Assembly: GCF_036884655.1 (NCBI RefSeq)
Contig: NC_088331.1
Coordinates: 15,777,501 to 15,841,500 of the forward strand
Reading direction: 5' to 3'
Origin: Musa acuminata AAA Group
Taxonomy: Eukaryota > Streptophyta > Magnoliopsida > Zingiberales > Musaceae
DNA length: 64,000 nt
Position 1 is the stretch's first letter. Every line of letters begins with the position of its first letter. The translations under genes and the position numbers were made by a program. The notes below the pieces were generated by a model. It saw nothing but the letters and a program-made list of their open reading frames with translations, ran no database searches and had not been told where the DNA came from. Below are positions 11,495 to 22,460 of this stretch, in pieces.

Positions 11495-13667
11495 TGTTAG
11501 GATCGAGAGCACTAAGAGGGGGGGGGTGAATTAGTGCAGCGGAAATCTTACAGCGATTTTAAAAGCTAAAGCTGTGTTCGTCCGATAAAAAAACGATTTC
11601 GATATAAAAGCAGAATCACAGTGCAGTTTGCGTCTAAGCGTAGTTTTGCGTCTAAGCGCAGTTTGCGTCTAAACACAGTTTGCGTCTAAACGCAGTTTGC
11701 GTCTAAGCACAGTTTGCGTCTAAGCGCAGTTTGCGTCTAAACTCAGTTTTACGTCCAAACGCAGTTTTACGTCTAAACGCAATTTTACGTCTAAACGCAG
11801 TTTTACGTCTAAACGCAGTTTTGCGTCTAAACGCAGTTTTACGTCTAAACGCAGTTTTACGTCTAAACGCAGTTTTACGTCTAAACGCAGTTTTGCGTCT
11901 AAACGCAGTTTTACGTCTAAACGTAATTTTACGTCTAAATGTAGTTTTGCGTCTAAAAGCAGTTTTGAACCTTGAAAAGCGTTTTACGTAGAAAGCAATT
12001 TGCAGTTATAAATGGAATCCGAATGTAAGCGTAAACTGCAGTGTGAAGATCGTACGAAAACACGATTTACGTTTGAATGCAGATTCTGAAAGATCAGAGC
12101 TTAGAAACTCGTTCGTAAAGGCGCAGAGGGCAGTAGCAATGTAGGAGGTTTGCAGTAATGATAAAGTGCTCAAGGTAAAAGCAAACCAGAGATTTAGAGT
12201 GGTTCGGTCAGTCTTGACCTACTCCACTTTTGGCTTCCTCCTCCGACGAGGTCACCGACGTCAACTAGCTGCCTTCCTTCAATGGGCGAAGGCTAACTGC
12301 CCTTTTACAGTTTCTCTCCTTTTGACAGGCTCAGGAGACAACCTTTACAGATCCTTTCTCTCCTCTCTTTACAACTCAAGACTTGAAGAACAGAAGGAGG
12401 AGAACTTTAGGACTTTACACAAATTTGAGCTCTTAGAATCACTCAAAAGATCAAGAATTCGGTGTGGATCTGTGTCCTTTCAGTGTTGAATGGGTGGGGT
12501 ATTTATAGGCCCCAACCCAATTCAAATTTGGAGCTCAAAACGATCAAATCCCGGAATTCCGGGATCAGGCGGTTGCACCTCTTGACTGGAGAGGTGGCAC
12601 CGCCTGGCAGAGCTCGAAGACTGAGCTTAGGCGATTGCAGCTCTCTGCCAGAGCTCGAAGACTGAGCTCGGTGGTTGCACCGCCTGGCAGAGCTCGAAGA
12701 CTGAGCTCGGTGGTTGCATCACCTGGCAGAGCTCGAAACTGAGCTCAGGCTGATGCACCTCTCTGCCAGAGCTCGAAACTTGAGCTCTGGCGGTGCTACC
12801 TCTTGACAGAGGAGGTTGCACCGCCTGGTGCAATCAGGGTCCGAATGGTTCGCTCCATTCGGCCCAATTTGAATCTTTTCAGGGGCCCAATTGCCCCAAG
12901 ATTAAGCTAATGGGATCACCTCCCATTTTCAAGCTTAATCATCGTGCTAACTACGATTAACTCTAAGACAACTTCTGCAGCTATGCTCCGATGCGTCAAT
13001 CGCTTCTTCCGGCGAGTTTCCGGCGAACTTCCGTCGATCATCCGATAAACCCTCGGTGATCCTTCTGCGGACATCCGGCATACTCCTGGACTTTGCGACG
13101 ATCCACTTGGCGAGTTCCGACGAGCTTCGCTTGGCAAGCTTCTGGACTTCTCGGATCTGTTCTCGCTGAACCTCCGACGACCGTCCGAACTTCCGTCGAA
13201 CTCTCGAACTCCCAACGTGATCATGATCTTGACTCCGGCGCAACACCTGCTGCTTGTCTTACTCTCATCGTAGTTAATCCTGCACACTTAAAACAAAACT
13301 TCGATCGAGACAATTAATCCTAAGCAATTAACCAAGTTGTCCGACATGTCATTGGTCCCTCGACGCTTCGTCCGATTCTTCGGCGCATCGTCCTCTCCTG
13401 CAGCCTATTGCCCAATCGGCCAGTTGACTCCGCAACTCCGATATCCTTGGCACAATACCCGCTCTTCTTGGCCCGATGCCCGAGTTCACGGCCCGAAGCC
13501 TTCTGTCGATACGCCGACCGATCCACCGGCCCGACGTCCAATCTTCTGACATGTTCCTTCGGCACAACATGATTTTCCTGCTTTAATTGTCTCATCCTGA
13601 TCGAAGCATCCTGCGTCACTCAAAACATATATCAAGTAGTTTCATCATCAAAATACGAGATTCAACA
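11495..13667 (-). repeat. Element A 3' LTR (2173 bp)
   Basis: Starts TGTTAGGATCGAGAG and ends GAGATTCAACA on the plus strand. The polypurine tract of the minus strand (AAAAAGGGGGAGAT) abuts its right end. The minus-strand TATA box (TATTTATAG) is at 12500-12508. It is 230 bp shorter than its partner: it has fewer tandem repeat units and a 177-bp deletion between two GGTTGCACCGCC copies at 12814-12825. Confidence 0.93.
11617..11970. repeat. 17-18-bp tandem array in the U5 part of element A 3' LTR
   Basis: About 19 units of CAGTTTGCGTCTAAACG (17 bp) and CAGTTTTACGTCTAAACG (18 bp), with small changes between units. The 18-bp units keep a frame open for many codons and give a repeating AVLRLN peptide, which is a by-product of the period and not a protein. 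Confidence 0.93.
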
Positions 13668-16270
13668 ATCTCCCCCTTTTTGATGATGACAACCACTTGA
13701 TGACGGAGTTAAACTTAACTCCCGGAGTTTAAACAAACTCCCCCTATCAATATGCCATATTGATTGAACCTTGAATTCAAACTGAATTCAAGTCATTGCA
13801 ATATTCATCATGAATACTTGCAACACGTCAACATGAACATATGCATAAACTTATGCATCACATGTCATGTCATCAACATACTTTCATCAACATACCTCTC
13901 CCCCTTTGTCATCAACAAAAAGGAGAAGTATCACAATCAAGTGTTTGTGATATTGATTCAACTCATTGCATGAAAAACATAGTATCAAGTTTTATCATCA
14001 TGCAATCTTGGAGCTAGAAGATTTAGCAAGTGTTATATCATGCTTAGAACATTCATGCTATCAAGTTTTAGATATTCAAGTTTTATAACATATAAGATAG
14101 CACTTTTGGTAATGTTCAAGATAGCAAGTTCTATATCATGCAAGCTAGCAAATTAGAGATGTTCAAGAAGGCAACTCTTGCTTCTTGAAAATTTTGCTCA
14201 CTTTGCTAGATGCGCAAGTTAGCATTTTTGCCTCTTGAGATAGGCAAGATAGCACATTTGCTTCTTTTGAGATAGCAACTTTTTGCTTCTCTTTAGACCA
14301 ACAAGCTAGCAATTTTTATGATATACAAGTTTCACAATATATAAGCTAGCAAAAATTTCGAAAGCAAATGCAAGATAGCTTTCTTGTGTAAGCTCATGAT
14401 TCTTGCTTCCTATTGCAATGTGCAAATTGCAAGTTTTGCTTCTTGAGATATTCAAGATAGTGATGTTCAAGAAGACAATTTTTCTTCTTGAAATAAGTAA
14501 GTTAGCAATCTTTGCTACTTAAGATAGGCAAGCTAGCAATCAAGTTTTTGCATCTTCTTGACTTGTACAAGCTAGCTATCTCCCCCTTTGTCATTGTAAA
14601 AAAAAAGAAAGAGAGAATACAGTTTTGTAGTTCTCTTTTCCTTTTAGAACGATTTCAAAATCATGACAAATGATGAATAATCAAGTTATGAATGTCAAGA
14701 CAATTTTTCATCATGAATATTTTATCATTGCATGCATCATTATCATAAGTTGAAGTATTACATGCATGATATCATATCACCATTCATAATTACATTAATG
14801 TTTCATATCATGATGGTATCAATTTTGTCAAATTATATCCTACCATGCATGATCAAAACTTCTCCCCATTTTATCATTGAAAACAAGAAGAAAGTAGGGG
14901 ATAGAGCATAAGAGTGTTAAATATTTCAATCATTTCAAGGCATTTACATCATAGATAAGTCATGATTCGTGATTCATCATAAAGCAAGTTAGTTTTCAAT
15001 CATCACATAAGGCATTCAAGGAATTTTTGAAACATAGGAGAATGATTAATTTAAGCATACAATGTTTCAATCTAATTCAAGTCATGAATATCAATGCTTT
15101 CATATTGTGAGTATCAATTCATGAATACCACAAGATATTATTTGTGACTTCAATTTTGCAAGATCAAGATTATGATTTAGATAAAACTTATTCAAATCAA
15201 ATTATTAACTTGAAATTCATAATCAAGTCATTAAAATTAATTTCGAGATTCACAAAATATCATGAAATCATTAATCTCAATCAGATGGGAAAAGCATTTT
15301 ATTAATATATTCTTTATCATCTAAGCATGCCTTAGTCTTTATATGCCAAATTAAGATAAGCATGAAAGTTCAAGACATAAGGCAAAGAAATCTTGTATTA
15401 TGATATCAAGGCTCATGATTCATTCGAAAAGATATAGTACAAAGAGCAACTTGAAACATTCTTATCAAGATCACATTTTAAAATATTCCAAGTTTCAAGA
15501 TATCAATATGACACTTCATTGAATTGCATTTCATTTGAAGAACTCCTTTTTGATAAATGTAGGGAGCATAATGAACGATCTTGATTTATAAAGAGCTTCA
15601 TGTTATCAAGATCATGATTTTAATAATTATTCTCTTTAGCAAAGAATCACAAAAGCACTTTATTTTTGCATAAGAAATCACATTGTGTTATGATTTATAA
15701 ATTCTTTTTCTGCACACGAATCATAGGAGATATGAATGTGAAACAAATCTTTGCAAGCAAAAACACTATCATTCATATTTCAAGATGGAGTTTATAAGCA
15801 TGAATCATTTCATCAAATCCATTTTAGAAAAATATTTTTCATAAGTGTATGAGAAAATCCGATTGTTAGGATACCAATTGTTAAGTGAATCCGAAAATGA
15901 AATTAACACTTTCATATATTCAAACATGATTTTTGCTATAGATCTTGAAATTAAGTCAAGAAGATCAAACAAGCTCATGATCATGGATAACTTAAAATCA
16001 CATGCATAAAATTGTTAATAACCATTTCATATTACATCTTTATGCATTACTTTAAATCAAACGTGATTTCATTCAACAATGTTAATCAAACATGATACAC
16101 ATTATTACTTCTTAACCATGATCAAAATCATTTTGTTTGTTTATCATAAAATATGCAATATTATTTTCGAAATTATCAGCATGATCATAATTTTTGTATT
16201 TTTATTTTTAAACATGTAATTTTCAAGAAAATTAATTCTAAACTAAAAAAGAAAATATATCATGAAAGCA
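13668..16270 (-). other. Element A non-coding internal region
   Basis: About 2.6 kb of AT-rich DNA between gag and the 3' LTR, with no gene. It has repeated AAGCTAGCAA/AAGATAGCA words (about 13990-14580) and several PPT-like tracts in minus orientation (CTCCCCCTTTGTCAT near 13897 and 14580, CTCCCCCTATCA near 13738) besides the true PPT. The same layout occurs in element B. Confidence 0.8.
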
Positions 16271-17176
16271 TCAAGTAATTTCAAAATAAACCAAAGGCAT
16301 TACCTCAATGTCGTAGGCTAGTAAGGCGTAGTTTGCCGCCTCGCTTTTGTTGACTTTCTCATCTTCAGATGAGCTCGATTCATCCCAATTTTTGTTCTTC
16401 TTCTTGCGTTTAAAGCAAGTAGTTCCATTCTTTTTGCTTTTTAATTTTCGTTTCATTTGTAGTTTAAGTTCACCATCACTTGAGCTTATGCTCGAGTGGT
16501 CTTCAAATGTTCTATGTCCCAAATCCTTCCTGTTCGTTGGAAGGTGGTTCTCAAGTTCTTCACGTGCATTGCACGTCATTTCATATGTGATCAATGAACC
16601 AATTAGTTCTTCAAGTGGAAATTGGTTCAAGTTTTTCGATTCTTGAATAGCAGTTACTTTTGAATCCCAAGTTTTAGAAAGTGAGCGCAAAACTTTGTTA
16701 ACGAGTTCAAAATCCGAAAAGCTTTTACCAAGTGATTTTAAACCATTGACGACATCCGTAAAACGGGTGTACATGTCAACAACGGTTTCGCTTGGTTTCA
16801 TATGAAAAAGCTCGAAATCAAGCAGTAAAATATTAATTTTCGAGTCTTTGACTCTACTAGTTCCCTCGTGCGTGATTTCAAGAGTGCGCCAAATATCGAA
16901 AGCCGTTTCGCACAAAGAAACCCGATTAAACTCATTTTTGTCCAAAGCGCAAAATAAGGCATTCATAGCCTTTGCGTTTAAAGAAAAATATTTTTTCTCC
17001 AAATCCGACCATTCGTTCATCGGTTTGGAGGGAAGTTGAAAACCATTTTCAATGATACTCCATAAATCCAGATTTAGAGAAATCAAGAAAACTGTCATTC
17101 GAGTTTTCCAATAAGTGTAGTCCAATCCGTTAAAGAACGGTGGACGAAAGACCGAAAAGCCCTCTTGAAGAGTCAT
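16271..17176 (-). CDS. Element A gag, intact frame but no zinc knuckle
   Basis: A 301-aa open frame 50 bases from the 5' LTR. It starts MTLQEGFSVFRPPFFNGLDY, typical of plant copia gag, and has the UBN2 core (about 60-200: NAKAMNALFCALD, THEGTSRVKDSKIN, FTDVVNGLKSLGKSF). The C-terminal part is basic and serine/acid-rich (KRKLKSKKNG, DESSSSEDE). Relatives in C and G have a CCHC knuckle in this place; here only one cysteine (TTCFKRKKK) remains, so RNA binding by a knuckle is lost. It would form or join virus-like particles in the cytoplasm. No stop or frameshift. Confidence 0.85.
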   Translation of the reverse strand: MTLQEGFSVFRPPFFNGLDYTYWKTRMTVFLISLNLDLWSIIENGFQLPSKPMNEWSDLEKKYFSLNAKAMNALFCALDKNEFNRVSLCETAFDIWRTLEITHEGTSRVKDSKINILLLDFELFHMKPSETVVDMYTRFTDVVNGLKSLGKSFSDFELVNKVLRSLSKTWDSKVTAIQESKNLNQFPLEELIGSLITYEMTCNAREELENHLPTNRKDLGHRTFEDHSSISSSDGELKLQMKRKLKSKKNGTTCFKRKKKNKNWDESSSSEDEKVNKSEAANYALLAYDIEVMPLVYFEIT

Positions 17177-17212
17177 TTCTCTCGGGTGTAAATTCGAAAT
17201 GAGAAATACCCC

Positions 17213-17224
17213 GCTCTGATACCA
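17213..17224 (-). promoter_or_regulatory. Element A primer-binding site
   Basis: GCTCTGATACCA on the plus strand, i.e. TGGTATCAGAGC on the element strand, complementary to the 3' end of initiator Met-tRNA. It lies two bases from the 5' LTR edge at 17227. Confidence 0.92.
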
Positions 17225-17349
17225 ATTGTTAGGATCGAGAGCACTAAGAGGGGGGGGTGAATTAGTGCAGCGGAAATCTTACAGCGATTTTAAAAGCTAA
17301 AGCTGCGTTCGTCTGATAAAAAAACGATTTCGATATAAAAGCAGAATCA

Positions 17350-17755
17350 CAGTGCAGTTTGCGTCTAAGCGCAGTTTTGCGTCTAAGCGCAGTTTGCGTC
17401 TAAACAAAGTTTGCGTCTAAGCGCAGTTTGCGTCTAAGCACAGTTTGCGTCTAAGCGCAGTTTGCGCCTAAACTCAGTTTTACGTCCAAACGCAGTTTTA
17501 CGTCTAAACGCAATTTTACGTCTAAACGCAGTTTTACGTCTAAACGCAATTTTGCGTCTAAATGCAGTTTTACGTCTAAACGCAGTTTTGCGTCTAAATG
17601 CAGTTTTACGTCTAAACGCAGTTTTACGTCTAAACGCAGTTTTACGTCTAAATGCAGTTTTGCGTCTAAACGCAGTTTTACGTCTAAACGCAGTTTTACG
17701 TCTAAACGTAATTTTACGTCTAAATGTAGTTTTGCGTCTAAAAGCAGTTTTGAAC
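17350..17755. repeat. 17-18-bp tandem array in the U5 part of element A 5' LTR
   Basis: About 22 units of the CAGTTTTACGTCTAAACG family, roughly three 18-bp units (54 bp) more than in the 3' LTR of the same element. Confidence 0.92.
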
Positions 17756-18284
17756 CTTGAAAAGCGTTTTACGTAGAAAGCAATTTGCAGTTATAAATGG
17801 AATCCGAATGTAAGCGTAAACTGCAGTGTGAAGATCGTACGAAAACACGATTTACGTTTGAATGCAGATTCTGAAAGATCAGAGCTTAGAAACTCATTCG
17901 TAAAGGCGCAGAGGGCAGTAACAATGTAGGAGGTTTGCAGTAATGATAAAGTGCTCAAGGTAAAAGAAAACCAGAGATTTAGAGTGGTTCGGTCAGTCTT
18001 GACCTACTCCACTTTTGGCTTCCTCCTCCGACGAGGTCACCGACGTCAACTAGCTGCCTTCCTTCAATGGGCGAAGGCTAACTGCCCTTTTACAGTTTCT
18101 CTCCTTTTGACAGGCTCAGGAGACAACCTTTACAGATCCTTTCTCTCCTCTCTTTACAACTCAAGACTTGAAGAACAGAAGGAGGAGAACTTTAGGACTT
18201 TACACAAATTTGAGCTCTTAGAATCACTGAAAAGATCAAGAATTCGGTGTGGATCTGTGTCCTTTCAGTGTTGAATGGGTGGGG

Positions 18285-18293
18285 TATTTATAG
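18285..18293 (-). promoter_or_regulatory. TATA box of element A 5' LTR
   Basis: TATTTATAG on the plus strand, CTATAAATA on the element strand, inside the conserved GGGGCCTATAAATACCCC context shared by the long Sirevirus-like LTRs (12500, 29270, 46362, 52718, 62330). It should set the U3/R border about 30 bp downstream. Confidence 0.75.
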
Positions 18294-19837
18294 GCCCCAA
18301 CCCAATTCAAATTTGGAGCTCAAAACGATCAAATCCCGGAATTCCGGGATCAGGCGGTTGCACCTCTTGACTGGAGAGGTGGCACCGCCTGGCAGAGCTC
18401 GAAGACTGAGCTCAGGCGATTGCACCTCTCTGCCAGAGCTCGAAGACTGAGCTGGGTGGTTGCACCGCCTGGCAGAGCTCGAAGACTGAGCTCGGTGGTT
18501 GCATCACCTGGCAGAGCTCGAAACTGAGCTCAGGCTGATGCACCTCTCTGCCAGAGCTCGAAACTTGAGCTCTGGCGGTGCTACCTCTTGACAGAGGAGG
18601 TTGCACCGCCCAGTCTCGCTTGGAGACTGAGCCCTGGGCGGTTGCACCTCTTGGCTGGGGCGGTTGCACCGCCCAGTCTCGCTGGGAGACATATCCTGGG
18701 TGGTTGCACCGCTTGGCTGGGGCGGTTGCACCGCCCAGTCTCGCAGCCCTGGCGGTTGCACCTCCTGGCCTAGGCGGTTGCACCGCCTGGTGCAATCAGG
18801 GTCCGAATGGTTCGCTCCATTCGGCCCAATTTGAATCTTTTCTGGGGCCCAATTGCCCCAAGATTAAGCTAATGGAATCACCTCCCATTTTCAAGCTTAA
18901 TCATCGTGCTAACTACGATTAACTCTAAGACAACTTCTGCAGCTATGCTCCGATGCGTCAATCGCTTCTTCCGGCGAGTTTCCGGCGAACTTCCGTCGAT
19001 CATCTGATAAACCCTCGGTGATCCTTCTGCGGACATCCGGCATACTCCTGGACTTTGCGACGATCCACTTGGCGAGTTCCGACGAGCTTCGCTTGGCAAG
19101 CTTCTGGACTTCTCGGATCTGTTCTCGCTGAACCTCCGACGACCGTCCGAACTTCCGTCGAACTCTCGAACTCCCAACGTGATCATGATCTTGACTCCGG
19201 CGCAACACCTGCTGCTTGTCTTACTCTCATCGTAGTTAATCCTGCACACCTAAAACAAAACTTCGATCGAGACAATTAATCCTAAGCAATTAACCAAGTT
19301 GTCCGACATGTCATTGGTCCCTCGACGCTTCGTCCGATTCTTCGGCGCATCGTCCTCTCCTGCAGCCTATTGCCCAATCGGCCAGTTGACTCCGCAACTC
19401 CGATATCCTTGGCACAATACCCGCTCTTCTTGGCCCGATGCCCGAGTTCACGGCCCGAAGCCTTCTGTCGATACGCCGACCGATCCATCGGCCCGACGTC
19501 CAATCTTCTGACATGTTCCTTCGGCACAACATGATTTTCCTGCTTTAATTGTCTCATCCTGATCGAAGCATCCTGCGTCACTCAAAACATATATCAAGTA
19601 GTTTCATCATCAAAATACGAGATTCAACAATCCATACCCGTAAGATCTTCCTCTGACATATCATCTGGAATGTTCTTAGCTCCCTGTAGTACCAAATTAA
19701 CTCTGTCTTGAACCAAAATGACCTCCATCTTGAACTGCCACAAGTTGAAGTTAACATTTCTAGTGAATTTCTCGATAACAATATTTGTTATTGTAATCGT
19801 TGCCAAAAGATCTTGAAACCAAGCTCTGATACCAATT

Positions 19838-20256
19838 TGTTAGAGCTAGCCTTAGGAAATTTAGCAAAGGGTAATTTTGACAGCCCAATAAAGACAATAA
19901 AGCAGAAAAATAAATAGAGACAAGAAAATCATATTTACGTGGTTCGGTCAATTGACTTACATCCACGGACGGAGGAGCAAAACTCTTACTATAAAAGAGA
20001 CAATTACAAATGCCTTAGGAAAATGTTCCTAGGCCATAAAACACTTCGAGACTACTAAACAAGAAAAACCCAAACTATAAGCCCAAACTATTTTAATTAA
20101 GTGTGGACTTAATAGTAAGTAAACCCAAAGTAAACAATTAGGTTTTTCTTGTGATGCTTCTGGCTTCAAAGCCTAGGCCCTTATTTATAGTTCCAGTAGG
20201 AGATAATAAGCTTGATTTTCCTAATATGAGAGCATGTGGGACTTGCCAAACTAACA
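19838..20256 (-). repeat. 419-bp 5' LTR of element F, with PBS alongside
   Basis: On the plus strand it runs TGTTAGAGCTAGCC to CCAAACTAACA. The adjacent GCTCTGATACCA (19823-19834) is the initiator Met-tRNA primer-binding site in minus orientation, which makes this the 5' LTR. A minus-strand TATA box (CTATAAATAA) lies at 20181-20190. A 10-bp palindrome, GTCAATTGAC, lies at 19947-19956. Its left partner LTR is missing. Confidence 0.87.
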
Positions 20257-21543
20257 CTTATTGGTAAGGATTATGTTCAAGGACTTGCTACCAACCTCAA
20301 ATTTCTTCAAGGTATCCTTGAGTAGCAAGTTCTCATTTCTAAGTGTTTCTACTTCATGACATTTCGTACATGGAGCTAAACTATTATTATACTCGGATTT
20401 ATCAAAATTACTAATAAGACAATCATGCTCCTTTTTTAACAATTTATATTTTTTACTAATTATTTTACATTCATCAAATAAATCATGAAAATTATTTAAT
20501 AACTCATCAAAAAATAAATCTGCATCGATTAAATTTGATACCTCCTCTCCAATGGTCATTAGTGCATAATGAGCAATTTGCTCGGTGTTGGGCCCCTCTT
20601 CTTCGGATGTGCTTGAGTCATCCCATGTTGCTTTGAGCACCTTCTTCTTTGGTGTTTTCTTCTTGGCTCGGGGACATTCACTTTTATAGTGTCCCAACTT
20701 ATTGTATTCGTAGCAAATTACTTGGCCATTCTTGGGTTTAATTTTATTTTTAGTATCATTTTTAAATTTGTTTCTTTTAATGAATTTTTTGAATTTTCTT
20801 GTTAAAAGTGTCAAGTCATCGTCAAAGTCCTCATCACTTGAGTTTTTTCTCAAGTGGTCTTCTTGTGTTCTAAGTGCCATATCCTTCCCGTTCTTTGGAA
20901 GGGTGTCCTCATGCTCTTCATGAGCTTTGAATGTCATTTCGTAGGTCATTAGTGACCTAATTAATTCTTCAAGAGAAAAGTTGTTCAAATCTTTGGCCTC
21001 TTGAATGGTTATGGCTTTAAGGTCCCAACTCTTTGGAAGAGATCTTAAAACTTTGTTAACAAGCTCAAAATCCGAAAAACCTTTACCAAATCCTTTTAGA
21101 CCATTGACGACATCCGTAAAATGGGTGTACATGTCTCCAATGGTCTCACTCAGTTTCATTCGAAATAATTCATAAGAATACACTAAAAGGTTGATTTTTG
21201 ACTCTTTTACTCTACTAGTGCCTTCATGAGTCACTTCGAGTATGTGTCAAATATTAAAAGTCATTTTACAAATCAAAACTCGATTGAATTCATTTTTATC
21301 AAGGGCACAAAATAATGCATTCATAGCCTTGGTATTTAAATTGAAAGTCTTCTTCTCTAATTCATTCCAATCGATTATCGGAAGAGAAAACTTTTGAAAT
21401 CCATTTTTTACAATATTCCAAAGCTCAAAGTCCATGGAAATAAGGAAGATCCTCATTCGAGTCTTCTAATAGGTGTAATCCGTCTCATTGAACATGGGCG
21501 GACGTGTAATAGAGTGACCCTCTTGGTTTTTGGCAAATGCCAT
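20257..21543 (-). pseudogene. Sirevirus-like gag fragment (element G)
   Basis: Reading leftwards from a start near 21543 (MAFAKNQEGHSI), the gag core has a stop at the tryptophan of the conserved YTYW motif (about 21467), another break near 21235-21246, then FSLEELIRSLMTYEMT and a zinc knuckle in which the second cysteine is tyrosine (CYEYNKLGHYKSEC, about 20680-20725). The frame then continues to the edge of the element F LTR at 20256, where it is cut off. It is the autonomous-type gag, closely matching 34223-35550, and differs from A and B by keeping the knuckle region. Confidence 0.88.
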
Positions 21544-21593
21544 CTCTCTTGGGTTTTAATCAAACTAAGAGTGAACCTTGCTCTGATACCAAT

Positions 21594-22460
21594 TGTTAAG
21601 ATCAAGAACGCACTAAGAGGGAGGCATGAATTAGTGCAGCGGAAAACTTTCACGATTTCAAAAACCGTATTCTGATTAAACCCGATTCAATGAGAATGAG
21701 TTTAACTTAATTTGTTTCAAAAGGAATTTGAGCTTGAAGTCTTAAGTCAAAGTGCAAAAGAAGACTAAGGTGATTTACAGTAGTGCTAATCACAAAAACG
21801 TAGATTTTGTAAAGTCTTCGTAGAAAGTCGATTTCGGAAGATGTTTTACGTCAAAGCAAATGTATACATATTTAAAGCACAGTAAGGAGGAGAGGCAATT
21901 TGCTATCAAAGAAAGATGCTAAAAGTAAATGCAAACCGAGATTTTAGAGTGGTTCGGTCAATGTGACCTATATCCACTATCAGCTTCCTCCTCTGACGAG
22001 GTCACCAGCGTCCACTAGAGGCCTTCCTTCAATAGGTGAAGGCCAACCACCCTTTTACACCTTTTTTCCTTTTGCCGGGCTTAAGAGACAACCCTTACAA
22101 GTTTTCACTCCTCTCTTGAATGATCTATACACTTAGAAAGAAAAGAGAAGAGCTCTAGCGTTTACAACACTTTAAGGCCTCAAATGACTCAAGATTAAAG
22201 CAAGGTTTCGGTGCCTTTTCATGTAGGAAAGGGTGGGGTTTATATAGACCCCAATCAGTTCAAAAATGGAGCCTAAAAGTGTCCATTCCCGGATTTCCGA
22301 GGTCCTAACTCCTGCTTGACTCCAATCTTGGTCTTGACTCTGGCTCAACACTTATTGTATGTCTTACTACCATCGTAGTTAATCCTGCACACTTATCTCA
22401 ACATATAGATTAGATAAACAAATGACAATTGATTTCATCATCAAAATTTGAGATTCAACA
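21594..22460 (-). repeat. 5' LTR of element G (867 bp)
   Basis: Starts TGTTAAGATC and ends GAGATTCAACA on the plus strand; the PBS in minus orientation (GCTCTGATACCA) is at 21580-21591. It lacks the tandem array and most GGTACC dyads, so it is a short-LTR form. It has the conserved GGTCAATGTGACC hairpin at 21956-21968. No second LTR or target duplication is visible. Confidence 0.85.

Larger units (their letters stand above)
11495..19629 (-). mobile_element. Element A: complete non-autonomous Sirevirus-like element, gag only
   Basis: This 8135-bp element has LTRs at 11495-13667 and 17227-19629. It is flanked by the perfect target duplication ATCCA (11490-11494 and 19630-19634). PBS is at 17213-17224 and the PPT abuts 13667. 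The 3.56-kb internal region has one gag frame and no protease, integrase or RT, so it depends on another element for enzymes. The two LTRs differ by roughly twenty single bases by eye plus length changes, so it is older than element B. Confidence 0.93.
17227..19629 (-). repeat. Element A 5' LTR (2403 bp)
   Basis: Same ends as its partner and next to the PBS. On the element strand: U3 with GGAAGT-type words (18950-19250) and GGTTGCACCGCC dyads (18340-18800), a TATA box, a conserved hairpin near 17990, then the tandem array and the end. It keeps the 177-bp segment missing from the 3' LTR. Confidence 0.93.
10911..19806 (-). pseudogene. Element F gag, interrupted by element A
   Basis: The gag begins at 19806 (MATITITNIV...) and runs to 19635. 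It resumes at 11489 and continues to a zinc knuckle at about 10930-10975 (CRYCHKMGHIKADC, all CCHC ligands present). The two parts join in frame at the 5-bp target site ATCCA that element A duplicated. The region from YLKQSLYML to IKSALKS is the typical copia gag core (UBN2 family). The insertion makes it non-functional. Confidence 0.85.
9480..20256 (-). mobile_element. Copia-type element F, 3' truncated and split by element A
   Basis: On the minus strand the order is 5' LTR (19838-20256), PBS, gag, protease, integrase, then a break near 9480-9500 before any reverse transcriptase or 3' LTR. Element A interrupts the gag at 11490-19634. Without A the remaining piece is about 2.6 kb. The gag-pro-int order is that of Ty1/copia. 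The left edge is not flanked by an LTR, so it was lost by deletion. Confidence 0.8.

Noticed and set aside
11617..11970. CRISPR-like look of the short repeat arrays
   Set aside because: Units are adjacent with no spacers, lie inside LTRs of a plant element, and no cas gene is present.
11731..11991. Open frames encoding repeated AVLRLN or SKRRFT peptides (also 17462-17776, 45331-45711, 51651-52067)
   Set aside because: They are by-products of an 18-bp repeat that keeps any stop-free frame open. They lie in LTR U5, opposite to the element strand, with no conserved protein.
12916..13619. Several frames on both strands in U3 of the long LTRs, repeated at 18878-19581, 28068-28301, 47457-47790 and 53813-54146
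   Set aside because: They recur only because the LTR recurs. They overlap each other on both strands, and resemble no known protein.
20251..20256. Target duplication for the element F LTR
   Set aside because: The other end of F is lost, so no matching flank can be shown.
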